In this document: in pieces, positions 1-7,695 of the stretch
Layout: each line of letters starts with the position of its first letter
Numbering within the stretch: the stretch's first letter is position 1
DNA from: DATAUD01 sp036501665
GTDB taxonomy: Bacteria; Verrucomicrobiota; Verrucomicrobiia; Limisphaerales; Palsa-1400
Length of the DNA: 64,000 nucleotides
Assembly: GCA_036501665.1 (NCBI GenBank)
Contig: DASXZW010000068.1
Coordinates: 1 to 64,000, forward strand
Direction of reading: 5' to 3'
Program-made: the position numbers and the translations under genes
The notes under the pieces: model-generated
The model's database searches: none
The model's input: the letters and a program-made list of their open reading frames with translations, nothing else
Told to the model about the DNA's origin: nothing

Positions 1-15
1 TGAAAAAGAGCGGTC

Positions 16-99
16 TTTTTGAGTTCTGGCGGCGTTTCGGCTCCATCGCAGATCACTTTGGATATGCTCTGTCGCCAAAGCCTTGCCAGAACTCAAAAA
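16..99. repeat. 15-bp perfect inverted repeat with 54-bp spacer
   Basis: The arms TTTTTGAGTTCTGGC (16-30) and GCCAGAACTCAAAAA (85-99) are exact reverse complements. The pairing continues imperfectly inward (GGCGTTTCGGC against a GGCTTTGGCG-like complement near 70-82), so the transcript of either strand could fold into a long hairpin. It lies downstream of the stop of the RCC1-type gene and could act as a terminator-like structure on either strand or be a small mobile palindrome. No coding sequence is recognised in 1-162. Confidence 0.6.
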
Positions 100-162
100 T
101 CCTCGCTTCAAACGGCCACAGAATTTCTTTAATTGCTCTAAGCGTCTTGCAAGAGCTGGCTG

Positions 163-1509
163 CTACGGCACGGGGCGCATTCGCCAGAAATTATTTGTGC
201 CTCCGATCGGCGCGGCGGAAAGCAGCAAGGAGCCGGTGTCGCTGGTCGCGTTGGTCGTCACTGGAATCCAATTCGCCGGGGCCAGAGCCGAGGCGCGGTC
301 CAAGGCATAGCTTGTTCCCGCGATGCCGACAAACGACAGTTGCACACCGTTGCCGATCAGGAATTGGATCGCGAGTCGATTATAGGCGCCAAAGATTTGC
401 TCAGGTCGCGGAGGGCTGTTGGTTGTGCCGTCGCCAAGTTGGCCGCTTTGGTTGTCGCCCATGCCCCACAGACTGCCGTCGCTTTTTGTGAAAAGAACGT
501 GATGGTATCCGATGACCACCGAGGTCACGCCGCTGGGAATAATTTCCTCCGGTGTGCTGGCGCCGTTGGTTGTGCCGTCACCAAGTTCGCCGAAGTCATT
601 GACACCCATCATCCAGAGGCTTCCGCCTGTTTTGAGAAACGCGCTGATGTCGCCGCCTGCGGCAACTGCGGTGATGCCGCCGGGGACGATTTTCACAGGA
701 CTGTTTAGCGTGTTTGTATTACCGGTGCCCAACTGGCCATAATCGTTCCAGCCCATCGTCCACAAACTTCCGTCGGTCTCAAGAATCAGGGTGTGGGCCA
801 GGCCGGTGGATATGGCCGCAACGTTTCCCGGAAGGATTTGTTTGGGCCGGTCCTTGTTAATTAAAGTGCCGTCGCCGAGTTGGCCGAGATTATTAAAACC
901 CATTCCCCACAGGCTCCCGTCGGACTTGATGAAAAGGCTGAAGCCGTCTCCCGACGCAATCGCCGTGACACCGTTGGAAACTATCTCTATGGGACGATTC
1001 GTTCCGTAGGGCGCGTTGGTGAAGAAGCGGCCATCGCCCAATTCGCCGTAAACATCGTAGCCCATGCCCCAAAGGCTGCCATCGCTCTTGATAAACAGGC
1101 TGTGCAACCGGCCCGCGGCAATTGCCGTGACATTGTTCGGCTCAATCCGCTCAGGCGCGCTGACGTTGTTGTAACTGCCGTCTCCCAATTCGCCGATTTG
1201 GTTGTCGCCCATGCCCCAAAGACTGCCGTTGCTTTCAAGGAAGAGCGTGAAGTATTGACCGCCCGAAATGGCGGTAACGCCAGCGGGTTCAATCTGTTCA
1301 GGAAGATAGGCCCTATTTGTGGTGCCATCACCGAGTTGGCCATCGGCATTGTTGCCCATCGTCCAAAGACTGCCGCCGCTTTTGATGACGAGGCTGTGGT
1401 ATCCGCCGGCGGCGATGGTGGTGACTGGTTGTGCTTTGCTGTGCAGCACAGATGCTAAAAACAAAAAAACAAAGACCTGAATAAGCGAGAAGGTTTTTCC
1501 AGTTTTCAT
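163..1509 (-). CDS. Secreted RCC1-repeat (seven-bladed beta-propeller) protein
   Basis: This is a 448-residue protein with a clear N-terminal signal peptide (Lys-containing start, hydrophobic stretch about 8-20, Ala-rich end near 27). The body consists of seven repeats of about 50 residues, each with the core GSLWxMGxNxxGxLGDG, the number expected for one closed RCC1/BLIP-II-type propeller. The remaining ~75 residues form a separate C-terminal domain ending in FWRMRPVP, a type of tail seen on secreted Verrucomicrobia repeat proteins. A surface or periplasmic binding role is inferred from the fold; no catalytic site is visible. The ATG at 1507-1509 is the only start that gives a normal signal peptide. 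It sits downstream of the hybrid kinase gene on the same strand, separated by 182 bp of hairpin-rich sequence, so co-transcription is not implied. Confidence 0.85.
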   Translation of the reverse strand: MKTGKTFSLIQVFVFLFLASVLHSKAQPVTTIAAGGYHSLVIKSGGSLWTMGNNADGQLGDGTTNRAYLPEQIEPAGVTAISGGQYFTLFLESNGSLWGMGDNQIGELGDGSYNNVSAPERIEPNNVTAIAAGRLHSLFIKSDGSLWGMGYDVYGELGDGRFFTNAPYGTNRPIEIVSNGVTAIASGDGFSLFIKSDGSLWGMGFNNLGQLGDGTLINKDRPKQILPGNVAAISTGLAHTLILETDGSLWTMGWNDYGQLGTGNTNTLNSPVKIVPGGITAVAAGGDISAFLKTGGSLWMMGVNDFGELGDGTTNGASTPEEIIPSGVTSVVIGYHHVLFTKSDGSLWGMGDNQSGQLGDGTTNSPPRPEQIFGAYNRLAIQFLIGNGVQLSFVGIAGTSYALDRASALAPANWIPVTTNATSDTGSLLLSAAPIGGTNNFWRMRPVP

Positions 1510-1530
1510 GGGCGACCGTTGGTCGGGTGC

Positions 1531-1563
1531 TTTAAGAGTAGCGCAAGCTCCGCGCTATTTAAA
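1531..1563. repeat. Small hairpin with TAGCGC/GCGCTA arms
   Basis: TAGCGC (1539-1544) and GCGCTA (1552-1557) are complementary around a 7-nt loop, flanked by TTTAA and TTTAAA that extend the symmetry. It lies just upstream of the RCC1 gene. The arm sequence resembles the ends of the larger element at 33670-33816, so it may be a short relative of that repeat family (inference). Confidence 0.4.
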
Positions 1564-1610
1564 GTTCAAACAGGGCCTGAGACCGAGAAAACGAAGCCTC
1601 CTCTCCCCAA

Positions 1611-1642
1611 CCCTCTCCTCCATAAGTATATGGAGGAGAGGG
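1611..1642. repeat. Perfect 14-bp palindrome with 4-nt loop
   Basis: CCCTCTCCTCCATA (1611-1624) and TATGGAGGAGAGGG (1629-1642) pair perfectly around AGTA, giving a very stable stem. It lies between the 3' end of the hybrid kinase gene and the 5' end of the RCC1 gene. Neither strand shows a T-run after the stem, so it is more like a REP-type intergenic palindrome than a classical terminator. Confidence 0.65.
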
Positions 1643-1691
1643 GGTAAAATTCATTTGTTGAAGTCGCCGTTAAACGCGTCTCTCATCCACG

Positions 1692-3284
1692 TTAACTCTT
1701 TTCGCGCAGAGCGGATTTCTCTTTGGGACCTTCCAGAAATTCCCGGAGGCGTTGGGAAAGTTGCACAAAATCGATGGGCTTGGACATCACAGCCCGCAAT
1801 GGCGCATAGCGCGAACGCAGCAGGTTCGGAGCGGGATTCAATCCGGTTACGAGAATGACTGGAACGTCCGGACGAATGTCTCCCAACCTTTCGGCGAGGT
1901 CGGCGCCTTGGATTGTGGGCATCGTGTGGTCGGTGATGACGAGGTCAAATTTGTTGGGGTCGGCTTTGAAAGTTTCCATTGCGCTGACGCTGTCGGCGCG
2001 GGTGATGACGCGGTAGTTCATTTTCCGAAGACGCTGCTGCATCATGTGGAGAAGGAGAACTTCGTCGTCCACCACGAGAATCTGCTCGCGTTTGCCGTGG
2101 AGCACCTCTGTTCGATCCGGCGCCGCAGGCGCAGGCGGCACGGGAGAAAAGGGGAAATAGAGGTGAAAGGTTGTGCCTTGTCCCACTTCGCTTTCAACGT
2201 CGATCTTCCCGTGGCAGCGAGACATCATTTTGAGAACAAACGTCAGTCCCAACCCGGTCCCTCGACCGGGCGGTTTTGTGGTGAAGAACGGCTCGAAAAC
2301 TCTTTCGAGCACATCGCGGCTCATCCCAGTGCCGGAATCGCTGACTTTGAGATGCACATATCGACCCGGCTTCAATCCCATGATGGCAGCCTTTGCAGGG
2401 TCGATCTCCAATGAATACAAGCCGTAGTCCAGGCGACCGCCTTTGGCGGTCATTGCATGTTTGGCGTTGACTCCAAGGTTCATGATGACTTGATGCATCT
2501 CGGAAGTGTCGGCCAGCACCACGTCGTCTTCCGTTTGAATATCCAGATGGATTTCAATCGAGGACGGAATGGTTGCGTTGAGGAATTTCGCCGATTCCTT
2601 GAGAATAGGTGAAATCTTGATCGGACGATACTGCGCGTCAGCGGGTCGGCTGAAGGCGAGTATGCGCTTTATCAAATCCCTCGCCCGTTCAGCGGAGCGA
2701 AGCGCCATTTCGAGATTTTCGCGAGTGGTCCCTTTAATTTGTGGGTCCAGCATCGCCAATTCCGTGTAACCAAGAATGGCGCAAAGCACGTTGTTGAAGT
2801 CGTGCGCCATTCCGCTGGCAAGCGTCCCCAGCGCGTCCATTTTCTGCGATTGCAGAACCTGCTTTTCAAGGCGGGCTCGTTCCGCTTCGGAGGTCTTGCG
2901 CTCGTTGATGTCCTCGATAAACCCCTCGTAATACCCCACTCCGCCGTCAGCTCCACGGACGGCGCGCGCCGATTCGCAAATCCAAAGTGTGGAACCATCG
3001 CGTCGGCGAACCTGGTATTCCAAGCCTCGAACAATTCCCGCGGATTCGATTTCCTGCTTGAACCGCTTGCGATATTCGGGATCGACGTAAATCTGCGCTT
3101 GAATATCGGAAACGTGCTCCATCATTTCCGCCGGAGACTCATATCCGTACATCCTTGCGAGCGCGGAATTGACTGCCAGATAGCGGCCATCCGGCGTGCT
3201 CTGATAAATGCCTTCGATGGCATTTTCAAACATGCCTTGGTATTTGGCTTCAGCGTCCCTCAGCAGAAATTTTGTGTCGCTCAT
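1692..3284 (-). CDS. PAS-domain hybrid sensor histidine kinase with receiver domain
   Basis: From the ATG at 3284 this is a 530-residue soluble protein. Domains in order: a PAS fold (about 10-130, ending in YYEGFIEDINERK); an HisKA dimerisation helix with the phospho-acceptor His about 161 in SGMAHDFNNVL; an HATPase_c domain with N box (HQVIMNLGVNAKHAM), G1 (DSGTGM), F box (FEPFFTTK) and G2 (GTGLGL); and a C-terminal receiver with VVDDE, phospho-Asp about 452 in VITDHTMP, and the SKPI lysine. The layout matches the PAS/HisKA/REC hybrid kinases that phosphorylate their own receiver. No membrane segment or signal peptide is present, so sensing is cytoplasmic. The start is uncertain: an ATG at 3326 and a TTG at 3341 are in frame and none has a good Shine-Dalgarno. 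No partner response regulator with an output domain is adjacent. Confidence 0.88.
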   Translation of the reverse strand: MSDTKFLLRDAEAKYQGMFENAIEGIYQSTPDGRYLAVNSALARMYGYESPAEMMEHVSDIQAQIYVDPEYRKRFKQEIESAGIVRGLEYQVRRRDGSTLWICESARAVRGADGGVGYYEGFIEDINERKTSEAERARLEKQVLQSQKMDALGTLASGMAHDFNNVLCAILGYTELAMLDPQIKGTTRENLEMALRSAERARDLIKRILAFSRPADAQYRPIKISPILKESAKFLNATIPSSIEIHLDIQTEDDVVLADTSEMHQVIMNLGVNAKHAMTAKGGRLDYGLYSLEIDPAKAAIMGLKPGRYVHLKVSDSGTGMSRDVLERVFEPFFTTKPPGRGTGLGLTFVLKMMSRCHGKIDVESEVGQGTTFHLYFPFSPVPPAPAAPDRTEVLHGKREQILVVDDEVLLLHMMQQRLRKMNYRVITRADSVSAMETFKADPNKFDLVITDHTMPTIQGADLAERLGDIRPDVPVILVTGLNPAPNLLRSRYAPLRAVMSKPIDFVQLSQRLREFLEGPKEKSALREKS

Positions 3285-3497
3285 TTTATAAAGGGCTGTC
3301 AAATAATATCCGCGCGGCACGGTCATCCCTTTGAAATCCAAATCCTCGAGAAATTAGAGAGACCCGAGACTGCCCGGCTGGGGCCAATATATTAAGAGCA
3401 GCCAACGAAGTGTCGAGAACAATCTCCTTTCCCGATGCTAAAGCGGAAAATCCATTCATGGCTTAAACAGGCCTTCGTTGAGGAATGAGAAAGGGTC

Positions 3498-3524
3498 TTG
3501 ACATCGCCCACTTTGTAATACAAA
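3498..3524 (+). promoter_or_regulatory. Candidate promoter of the membrane protein/HTH/ispH operon
   Basis: A perfect TTGACA (3498-3503) is followed 15 bp later by TACAAA (3519-3524) as a possible -10. The spacing is short and the -10 imperfect. Transcription would then begin about 3531, almost at the ATG at 3534, implying a nearly leaderless mRNA. Confidence 0.4.
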
Positions 3525-3527
3525 GTG
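3509..3527. promoter_or_regulatory. 19-bp palindromic operator candidate, site 1
   Basis: CACTTTGTAATACAAAGTG is a perfect palindrome (9-bp arms around one central A). It overlaps the spacer and -10 of the TTGACA promoter and ends 6 bp before the ATG of the first gene of an operon whose second gene is a winged-helix regulator. This is the position of an autorepressor site. A close relative lies at 4505-4521; both fit ACTTTGYAATRCAAAGT. Confidence 0.65.
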
Positions 3528-3533
3528 ACCCCC

Positions 3534-4157
3534 ATGCAGACCGATTGGGCCGCTGAAAATTTGAAGGTGATTCGGACGTTGATGGAGCGCGGCGCGGTTT
3601 ATCGCCGGGCCTTGGCTCCGCTCATGGGCGCAATCGGCACAACCGGCATTGCTGCTTCGGTTATAGCCGCAATATGCAACGTGCGAACCGCGCGTGGGTT
3701 TGCCGGATTCTGGATGGCCGTGGCGGCCATTTCTCTCGCTGAGGCTTTTGTGCTCATTCGACGCCAGGCGTTGAATGAGGCGGAAGAATTCTGGTCGCCG
3801 CCGACTCGGCGGGTGGCGCAAGCGCTCTCACCGGCATTTTTCGCGGGGTTGATGGCAGGATTGATTTTCCTATGGCTTCAACCGGGCGGCGCGCAAGCGG
3901 TTTGGTGGCTGGTGCCGGGTTGGATGGGGCTTTACGGATGCGCGATTCACGCCGCGGGGTTTTTTATGCCGCGCGGATTCAGGTTGTTTGGCTGGGCGTT
4001 TATTGTGGGAAGCTGTCTTCTCGGAGTGGCGCTGTGCGTGGGCGGCCCGCCTTCAATTCCCACAGCCAACATCGCGATGGGCGTCTTGTTTGGCGGGTCG
4101 CACCTGGCCTATGGCGTTTACTTATACTTTACTGAACAGCGCGGGAATGCGGCGTGA
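3534..4157 (+). CDS. Multi-pass membrane protein of unknown function, coupled to an HTH regulator
   Basis: This is a 207-residue protein. An N-terminal amphipathic region (about 1-25) precedes about six hydrophobic segments rich in Ala, Gly and Trp (TTGIAASVIAAI, FWMAVAAISLAEAFVLI, PAFFAGLMAGLIFLWL, VWWLVPGWMGLYGCAIHAAGFFM, FRLFGWAFIVGSCLLGVAL, ANIAMGVLFGGSHLAYGVYLYF). I do not recognise a named function. The ATG at 3534 is preferred over the GTG at 3525 because the GTG lies inside the palindromic operator; AAAGTG lies upstream of the ATG. Its last codons overlap the next gene by 4 nt (GTGA), so the two proteins are almost certainly translated together. Such pairs suggest that the membrane protein either acts on the same stimulus as the regulator or is its main target (inference). 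Confidence 0.75.
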   Translation: MQTDWAAENLKVIRTLMERGAVYRRALAPLMGAIGTTGIAASVIAAICNVRTARGFAGFWMAVAAISLAEAFVLIRRQALNEAEEFWSPPTRRVAQALSPAFFAGLMAGLIFLWLQPGGAQAVWWLVPGWMGLYGCAIHAAGFFMPRGFRLFGWAFIVGSCLLGVALCVGGPPSIPTANIAMGVLFGGSHLAYGVYLYFTEQRGNAA

Positions 4158-4465
4158 ACCCGGAACCGTTTCTCCAGATCGACCGGGTGATTCACGAGAA
4201 GGGCCGGTTGCCGATCATGTCGCTCCTGGCCGCGACGACGGAACTTTCGTTCACAGAATTGCGAGACACGCTGAAAATGACCGACGGAAACTTGAGCGTG
4301 CATATCAAAACGTTGCAGGAGGCTGGTTTTGTTTCGGTCACGAAGACCTATCAGAATCAGCGGCCCCTGACGACCTGCTCACTGACGCCGGCAGGCCGGC
4401 GCGCCTTCGCGCATTACATTGATTTGCTGGAACAAATTGTAAAGCAGTCCAAACCGCAGAAGTAA
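4154..4465 (+). CDS. Winged-helix transcriptional regulator (HTH_34-like, MarR/ArsR fold)
   Basis: This 103-residue protein is one winged-helix domain. Helices two and three can be read in FTELRDTLKMTDGNLSVHIKTLQEAGF, followed by the wing VTKTYQNQRPLTTCSLTPAGRRAF and a C-terminal dimerisation helix. The pattern is that of small HTH_34/ArsR-like repressors. No cysteine pair typical of metal sensors is present; the single Cys lies in the wing. It starts at GTG 4154, overlapping the upstream stop codon by 4 nt. The palindromes at 3509-3527 and 4505-4521 flank the gene and are the obvious candidate binding sites. It is likely an autoregulator of its operon and possibly of ispH. Confidence 0.82.
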   Translation: MNPEPFLQIDRVIHEKGRLPIMSLLAATTELSFTELRDTLKMTDGNLSVHIKTLQEAGFVSVTKTYQNQRPLTTCSLTPAGRRAFAHYIDLLEQIVKQSKPQK

Positions 4466-4476
4466 ACCCAGAGAAA

Positions 4477-5388
4477 ATGAACGCATCACCCTCCGTAGAG
4501 TCTAACTTTGCAATGCAAAGTGCAATTGACACAGTCCAAACCGAAAGGCCCGCTGTCACAATAATCCGCGCTGAACACCTTGGCATGTGCTTTGGCGTTC
4601 GCGACGCCATCGCGCTTGCAGTTCAAGAATCGCGACACCAACCGCTCACCATTTTGGGAGAATTGGTGCATAACGAGTCGGTTCTTGCTGATCTGCGTGA
4701 TCGGGGAGTTCAGATCGAAAAAGAAGCCGCGGCTGTCAAAACTGAAACCGTCATGATCACCGCGCACGGCGCTTCGGAAATGACGCTAAGAACCGTACGG
4801 GCGCAAGGTTTGGAAGTTATCGAAGCGACGTGTCCGCTGGTCCGTCACGCGCACCGTGCCCTTCGCAAACTTGTGCGGGAAAACTTTTTTCCAGTTGTAA
4901 TTGGCGTCAGGGCGCACGTCGAAGTTCGCGGGATGACGGAAGACCTTGCGGAGTTTGAAGTTATCCTGACGGAGGAAGATGTGGCAAGGATGGAGGAGCG
5001 GCCGCATTTCGGTGTCGTTGCGCAAACAACACAGCCCGTCGAAAAGGTTCGGCACCTTGTCGAATTGATCCGGCGGCGTTTCCCGCGTTCGGAAGTGGAA
5101 TTTATCGACACAGTTTGTCAGCCGACAAAACAGAGACAATCCGCCGCGATCAAATTGGCTCGCGAGTGCGAAATCGTCATCGTCGTCGGCGGCCTGAACA
5201 GCAATAACACGCGTGAGTTGGCCGCGACTTGCCAAAAGTACTGCCGCAACGTCTATCACGTTCAAGGCTCGGAACAATTGCGGTTGGAGTGGTTCGAAGA
5301 CGTGGCGACGGTCGGAATCACCGCTGGAACTTCAACGCCCGACAGAACCATTGATGGAGTGGAAAACTGGCTTCGAATGCATTTATGA
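4477..5388 (+). CDS. ispH: 4-hydroxy-3-methylbut-2-enyl diphosphate reductase (IspH/LytB)
   Basis: This 303-residue enzyme is the last step of the MEP isoprenoid pathway (HMBPP to IPP and DMAPP). The three iron-sulfur cysteines are present (C38 in GMCFGV, C119 in ATCPLV, C214 in TVCQPTKQR). So are the active-site histidines in ELVHN (65), TAHGAS (97) and RAHVEV (147), with Glu149, the QTT threonines (184-185), and the diphosphate-binding NSN (241-243) and GTSTP (Ser286). The usual HPEV reads HVEV and the usual SNSN reads LNSNN, so this is a divergent branch. The first ~28 residues are a non-conserved extension; an in-frame ATG at 4513 would give a more normal N-terminus. The palindrome 4505-4521 lies across that region. 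It follows the HTH gene by 11 bp and overlaps the ferritin-like gene by 4 nt (ATGA). Confidence 0.93.
   Translation: MNASPSVESNFAMQSAIDTVQTERPAVTIIRAEHLGMCFGVRDAIALAVQESRHQPLTILGELVHNESVLADLRDRGVQIEKEAAAVKTETVMITAHGASEMTLRTVRAQGLEVIEATCPLVRHAHRALRKLVRENFFPVVIGVRAHVEVRGMTEDLAEFEVILTEEDVARMEERPHFGVVAQTTQPVEKVRHLVELIRRRFPRSEVEFIDTVCQPTKQRQSAAIKLARECEIVIVVGGLNSNNTRELAATCQKYCRNVYHVQGSEQLRLEWFEDVATVGITAGTSTPDRTIDGVENWLRMHL
4505..4521. promoter_or_regulatory. 17-bp palindromic operator candidate, site 2
   Basis: ACTTTGCAATGCAAAGT is a perfect palindrome (8-bp arms, central A) that differs from site 1 (3509-3527) only by a compensated pair, so symmetry is kept while sequence changes. It lies at the 5' end of ispH, downstream of the HTH gene. 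It is probably a second binding site of the same regulator, acting on ispH by roadblock, looping, or a promoter I cannot locate. Confidence 0.55.
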
Positions 5389-6122
5389 AAGACTGGGTCC
5401 GCTATTTCAAACGCAACCGCGAATTGCGTTTGCAAATCTGCGCCACGCAAACGTTCTCTCCAGAAGCGAACCTTCGCAATCCGCTGATTCACTCGATGCA
5501 ACGCTTTCAAATCGGTGAAAGCGGTGAGGGCCGTCACTTGCGTCGCCACGCCGCCACTACAGGCGACATGGATTACGTGGAATGCATCGATCTTTTCATC
5601 AAGGAAGAGCAGGAACATTCACGAATGCAGGCCAGGATTCTTTTTGCGCTGGGCGCGCCTTTGTTGCGACGGCATTGGAGTAACAGTTGTTTTGTCCAAT
5701 TGCGCCGAATCTTCGGTTTGGAAGAGGAATTGCTGGTCCTTCTCGTCCCGGAGATGATTGCGCAACGTTATTTCCGCGCTTTGCGGGACGGAACCCGCGA
5801 TCCAGGCTTGCGCGCGGTTTTCGGGCAGATTGTCAACGATGAGGACGGCCACGTTGCGTTCCATGTCGATTTTCTTCGTCGTCGATTTGCCGCGACATCA
5901 CTGGCTCGTCGTGTTCTCTTACGAGCTGGCTGGCGGACGATATTTCGTGGTGCTTGTTTGGTAATGTTGTGGGATCACGGAGCAGCTTTGCGCGCTGTCG
6001 GGGTTTCTCGGACGGCGTTTTGGTGGGATTGCGGTTTGGTATTTGATGAAGTTGCCGCGGCGATTTTGCGCAGCGCGGCCGAGGGAGCTTTTAATATTAA
6101 ATTATTCCCCGCTCGATTCTGA
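5385..6122 (+). CDS. Ferritin-like di-iron protein coupled to ispH
   Basis: This 245-residue helical protein carries the complete ferritin-like ligand pattern: a Glu in an early helix (GESGEG), ExxH in EEQEHSRM, a Glu in the third helix (PEMIAQRYF), and a second ExxH in NDEDGHVAFH. This predicts a four-helix bundle with a carboxylate-bridged di-iron site, at about residues 38-165. The last ~75 residues are hydrophobic (RVLLRAGWRTIFRGACLVMLW) and may pack on the bundle or a membrane. The exact reaction (oxidase, hydroxylase, peroxide or iron scavenging) cannot be told. The ATG at 5385 overlaps the ispH stop codon (ATGA), implying translational coupling with an oxygen-sensitive iron-sulfur enzyme. 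Its 3' end overlaps the convergent gene by 21 bp. Confidence 0.78.
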   Translation: MKDWVRYFKRNRELRLQICATQTFSPEANLRNPLIHSMQRFQIGESGEGRHLRRHAATTGDMDYVECIDLFIKEEQEHSRMQARILFALGAPLLRRHWSNSCFVQLRRIFGLEEELLVLLVPEMIAQRYFRALRDGTRDPGLRAVFGQIVNDEDGHVAFHVDFLRRRFAATSLARRVLLRAGWRTIFRGACLVMLWDHGAALRAVGVSRTAFWWDCGLVFDEVAAAILRSAAEGAFNIKLFPARF

Positions 6123-7493
6123 ATCCAATTCACTCCCCGAAAAAGTTGCGAGCGTCGCCTGGAGCACATTCGTGAAACCAGTCCGGTATGCACTCGATGC
6201 TCGAATCCAAACCAGTGGCGTGGTTGGCAAATTGGCGGAAAGGTTAAACCATCCCGCGATCAAGCCTGATCTTGTGGCGTTGTTGAGCGGAATGAATATT
6301 GGAACATCGCCAGCCACCGAAACAGACGCGGTTTGCTGGAATCTTGTTCCGTCTCCCAGCACCCCATACAACGAAAATCCTCCGTTGGTTACCAGTCCAA
6401 CGATGGAACCTCCAGCCGTTCCATTAGTGGCGGGCAATGTGAGGAGGAAGTTGGACGATTGCGCGAGGGAGTTTGTTTGAGGTTCCGCTATCAATGAGGA
6501 ACTCCATGAATTTGCGGGGTCCAGGCTGGAGACGGTTCCCGTCATTTCCAATGGGCCGCCCAAATTCAAATGCAGCGCGACTGCCAAATCGGGAAGTCCT
6601 TCCGCTGATCGCGAGGCCGTTGTGCTTCCGTTTCCGGAGGAATCAAAAGCGCCGGAAAAAGAATTTGACTGGCCGCCAAGCAAAATTGTTCCGCTGAAAT
6701 TCCCCAAAGGATCGACGACACACTGACTGAGCGAGCCGGTTGACTCAAGTGACATTACAGGCTCCCCAAAATTGTCAGTCTCACAAAACAATCCATTGTA
6801 GGTACCCGCAACAAATGACGTTGAAGCGGGAAGATTTGCTTTTGTAACACTACTTCCTGTGATGATGACGAAATTGTAGTTGCTTGTCGATGTCGCGCCG
6901 ACGTTCCCTTTCGATGCAGCCAATGGACCCAGCACAGTAATTGTCGCAGCGGCGCTTAGAACGCTCCCTCCCCCCCCTATAACCAAGACGTTATAATTTC
7001 CAGCGCCAGCATACGATAATTCGGGAAAAAACAGAACTGAGTTCGTCGCGCCGAATAAAGGGATGCCGTCGAGAAACCATTGAAAGGCGAGGGGCGTCGG
7101 GCCATACGCAGCAACAAAAAGCAGAGCGGGCGACCCTGACTGGATTGTTAGCGACGGGGGCTGAACCAGAATCACAGGGGGTGAACTTACTGGAACGACA
7201 AACTCATCAGAAAGAGGACCCTCAACACCACTGGAATTGTAAGCCGAGACGGCGAAAAAATAGGTGACGCCGGAGGCCAATCCTTGAACGGTCATCATTG
7301 TTCCGCGACCCGCATCCAGGGTTGTGACGTATGAATGACTGCTAACGCCGCAATGAATCTTATAACCGGCGACGGTCGGATCGGGACTGGGATTCCAACC
7401 TAACGTGACCGTGCCGGCAATCAAATGAATGCAACATGAAAACAGAAAACATGTGACGGCAAAACTTCTATTGATAACTGAACTTAACCTCAT
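6102..7493 (-). CDS. Secreted fibronectin type III / Ig-like domain protein
   Basis: With the start at ATG 7493 the protein has 463 residues and a signal peptide (MRLSSVINRSF then a hydrophobic, Cys-containing stretch, cut after HLIAG). An Fn3 domain follows (about 28-110; TLGWNPSPDPTVAGYKIHCG to LSDEFVVPV), then an Ig-like domain (about 112-190; ILVQPPSLTIQSGSPALLFV, FQWFLDGIPLFGATN). The Gly/Ser/Thr-rich C-terminal ~250 residues (FVAGTYNGLFCETDNFGEPV, GNFSGTILLGG) resemble a module on many secreted Verrucomicrobia proteins. There are no catalytic residues, so a surface or matrix-binding role is inferred. A longer reading from about 7565 is possible but would bury the signal peptide. Confidence 0.8.
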   Translation of the reverse strand: MRLSSVINRSFAVTCFLFSCCIHLIAGTVTLGWNPSPDPTVAGYKIHCGVSSHSYVTTLDAGRGTMMTVQGLASGVTYFFAVSAYNSSGVEGPLSDEFVVPVSSPPVILVQPPSLTIQSGSPALLFVAAYGPTPLAFQWFLDGIPLFGATNSVLFFPELSYAGAGNYNVLVIGGGGSVLSAAATITVLGPLAASKGNVGATSTSNYNFVIITGSSVTKANLPASTSFVAGTYNGLFCETDNFGEPVMSLESTGSLSQCVVDPLGNFSGTILLGGQSNSFSGAFDSSGNGSTTASRSAEGLPDLAVALHLNLGGPLEMTGTVSSLDPANSWSSSLIAEPQTNSLAQSSNFLLTLPATNGTAGGSIVGLVTNGGFSLYGVLGDGTRFQQTASVSVAGDVPIFIPLNNATRSGLIAGWFNLSANLPTTPLVWIRASSAYRTGFTNVLQATLATFSGSELDSESSGE

Positions 7494-7695
7494 ACTTGGC
7501 ACTTGCTGCGCTTTGCTAAGCAGGGAGAATGCCAAGTTGAGAAGTCTCAGGGAAATCCCGCGCAACTAAATACACTTTTAAGTTTCGGTGCGTCACGGAT
7601 GCTCAAAATGCGTGGGCAACCCGCGCTGAGTCTTCGCTTGATTGAGCGTTATCGACTGCTACATTGACAACAACGCAGCGATCGGAAAGCACCTT

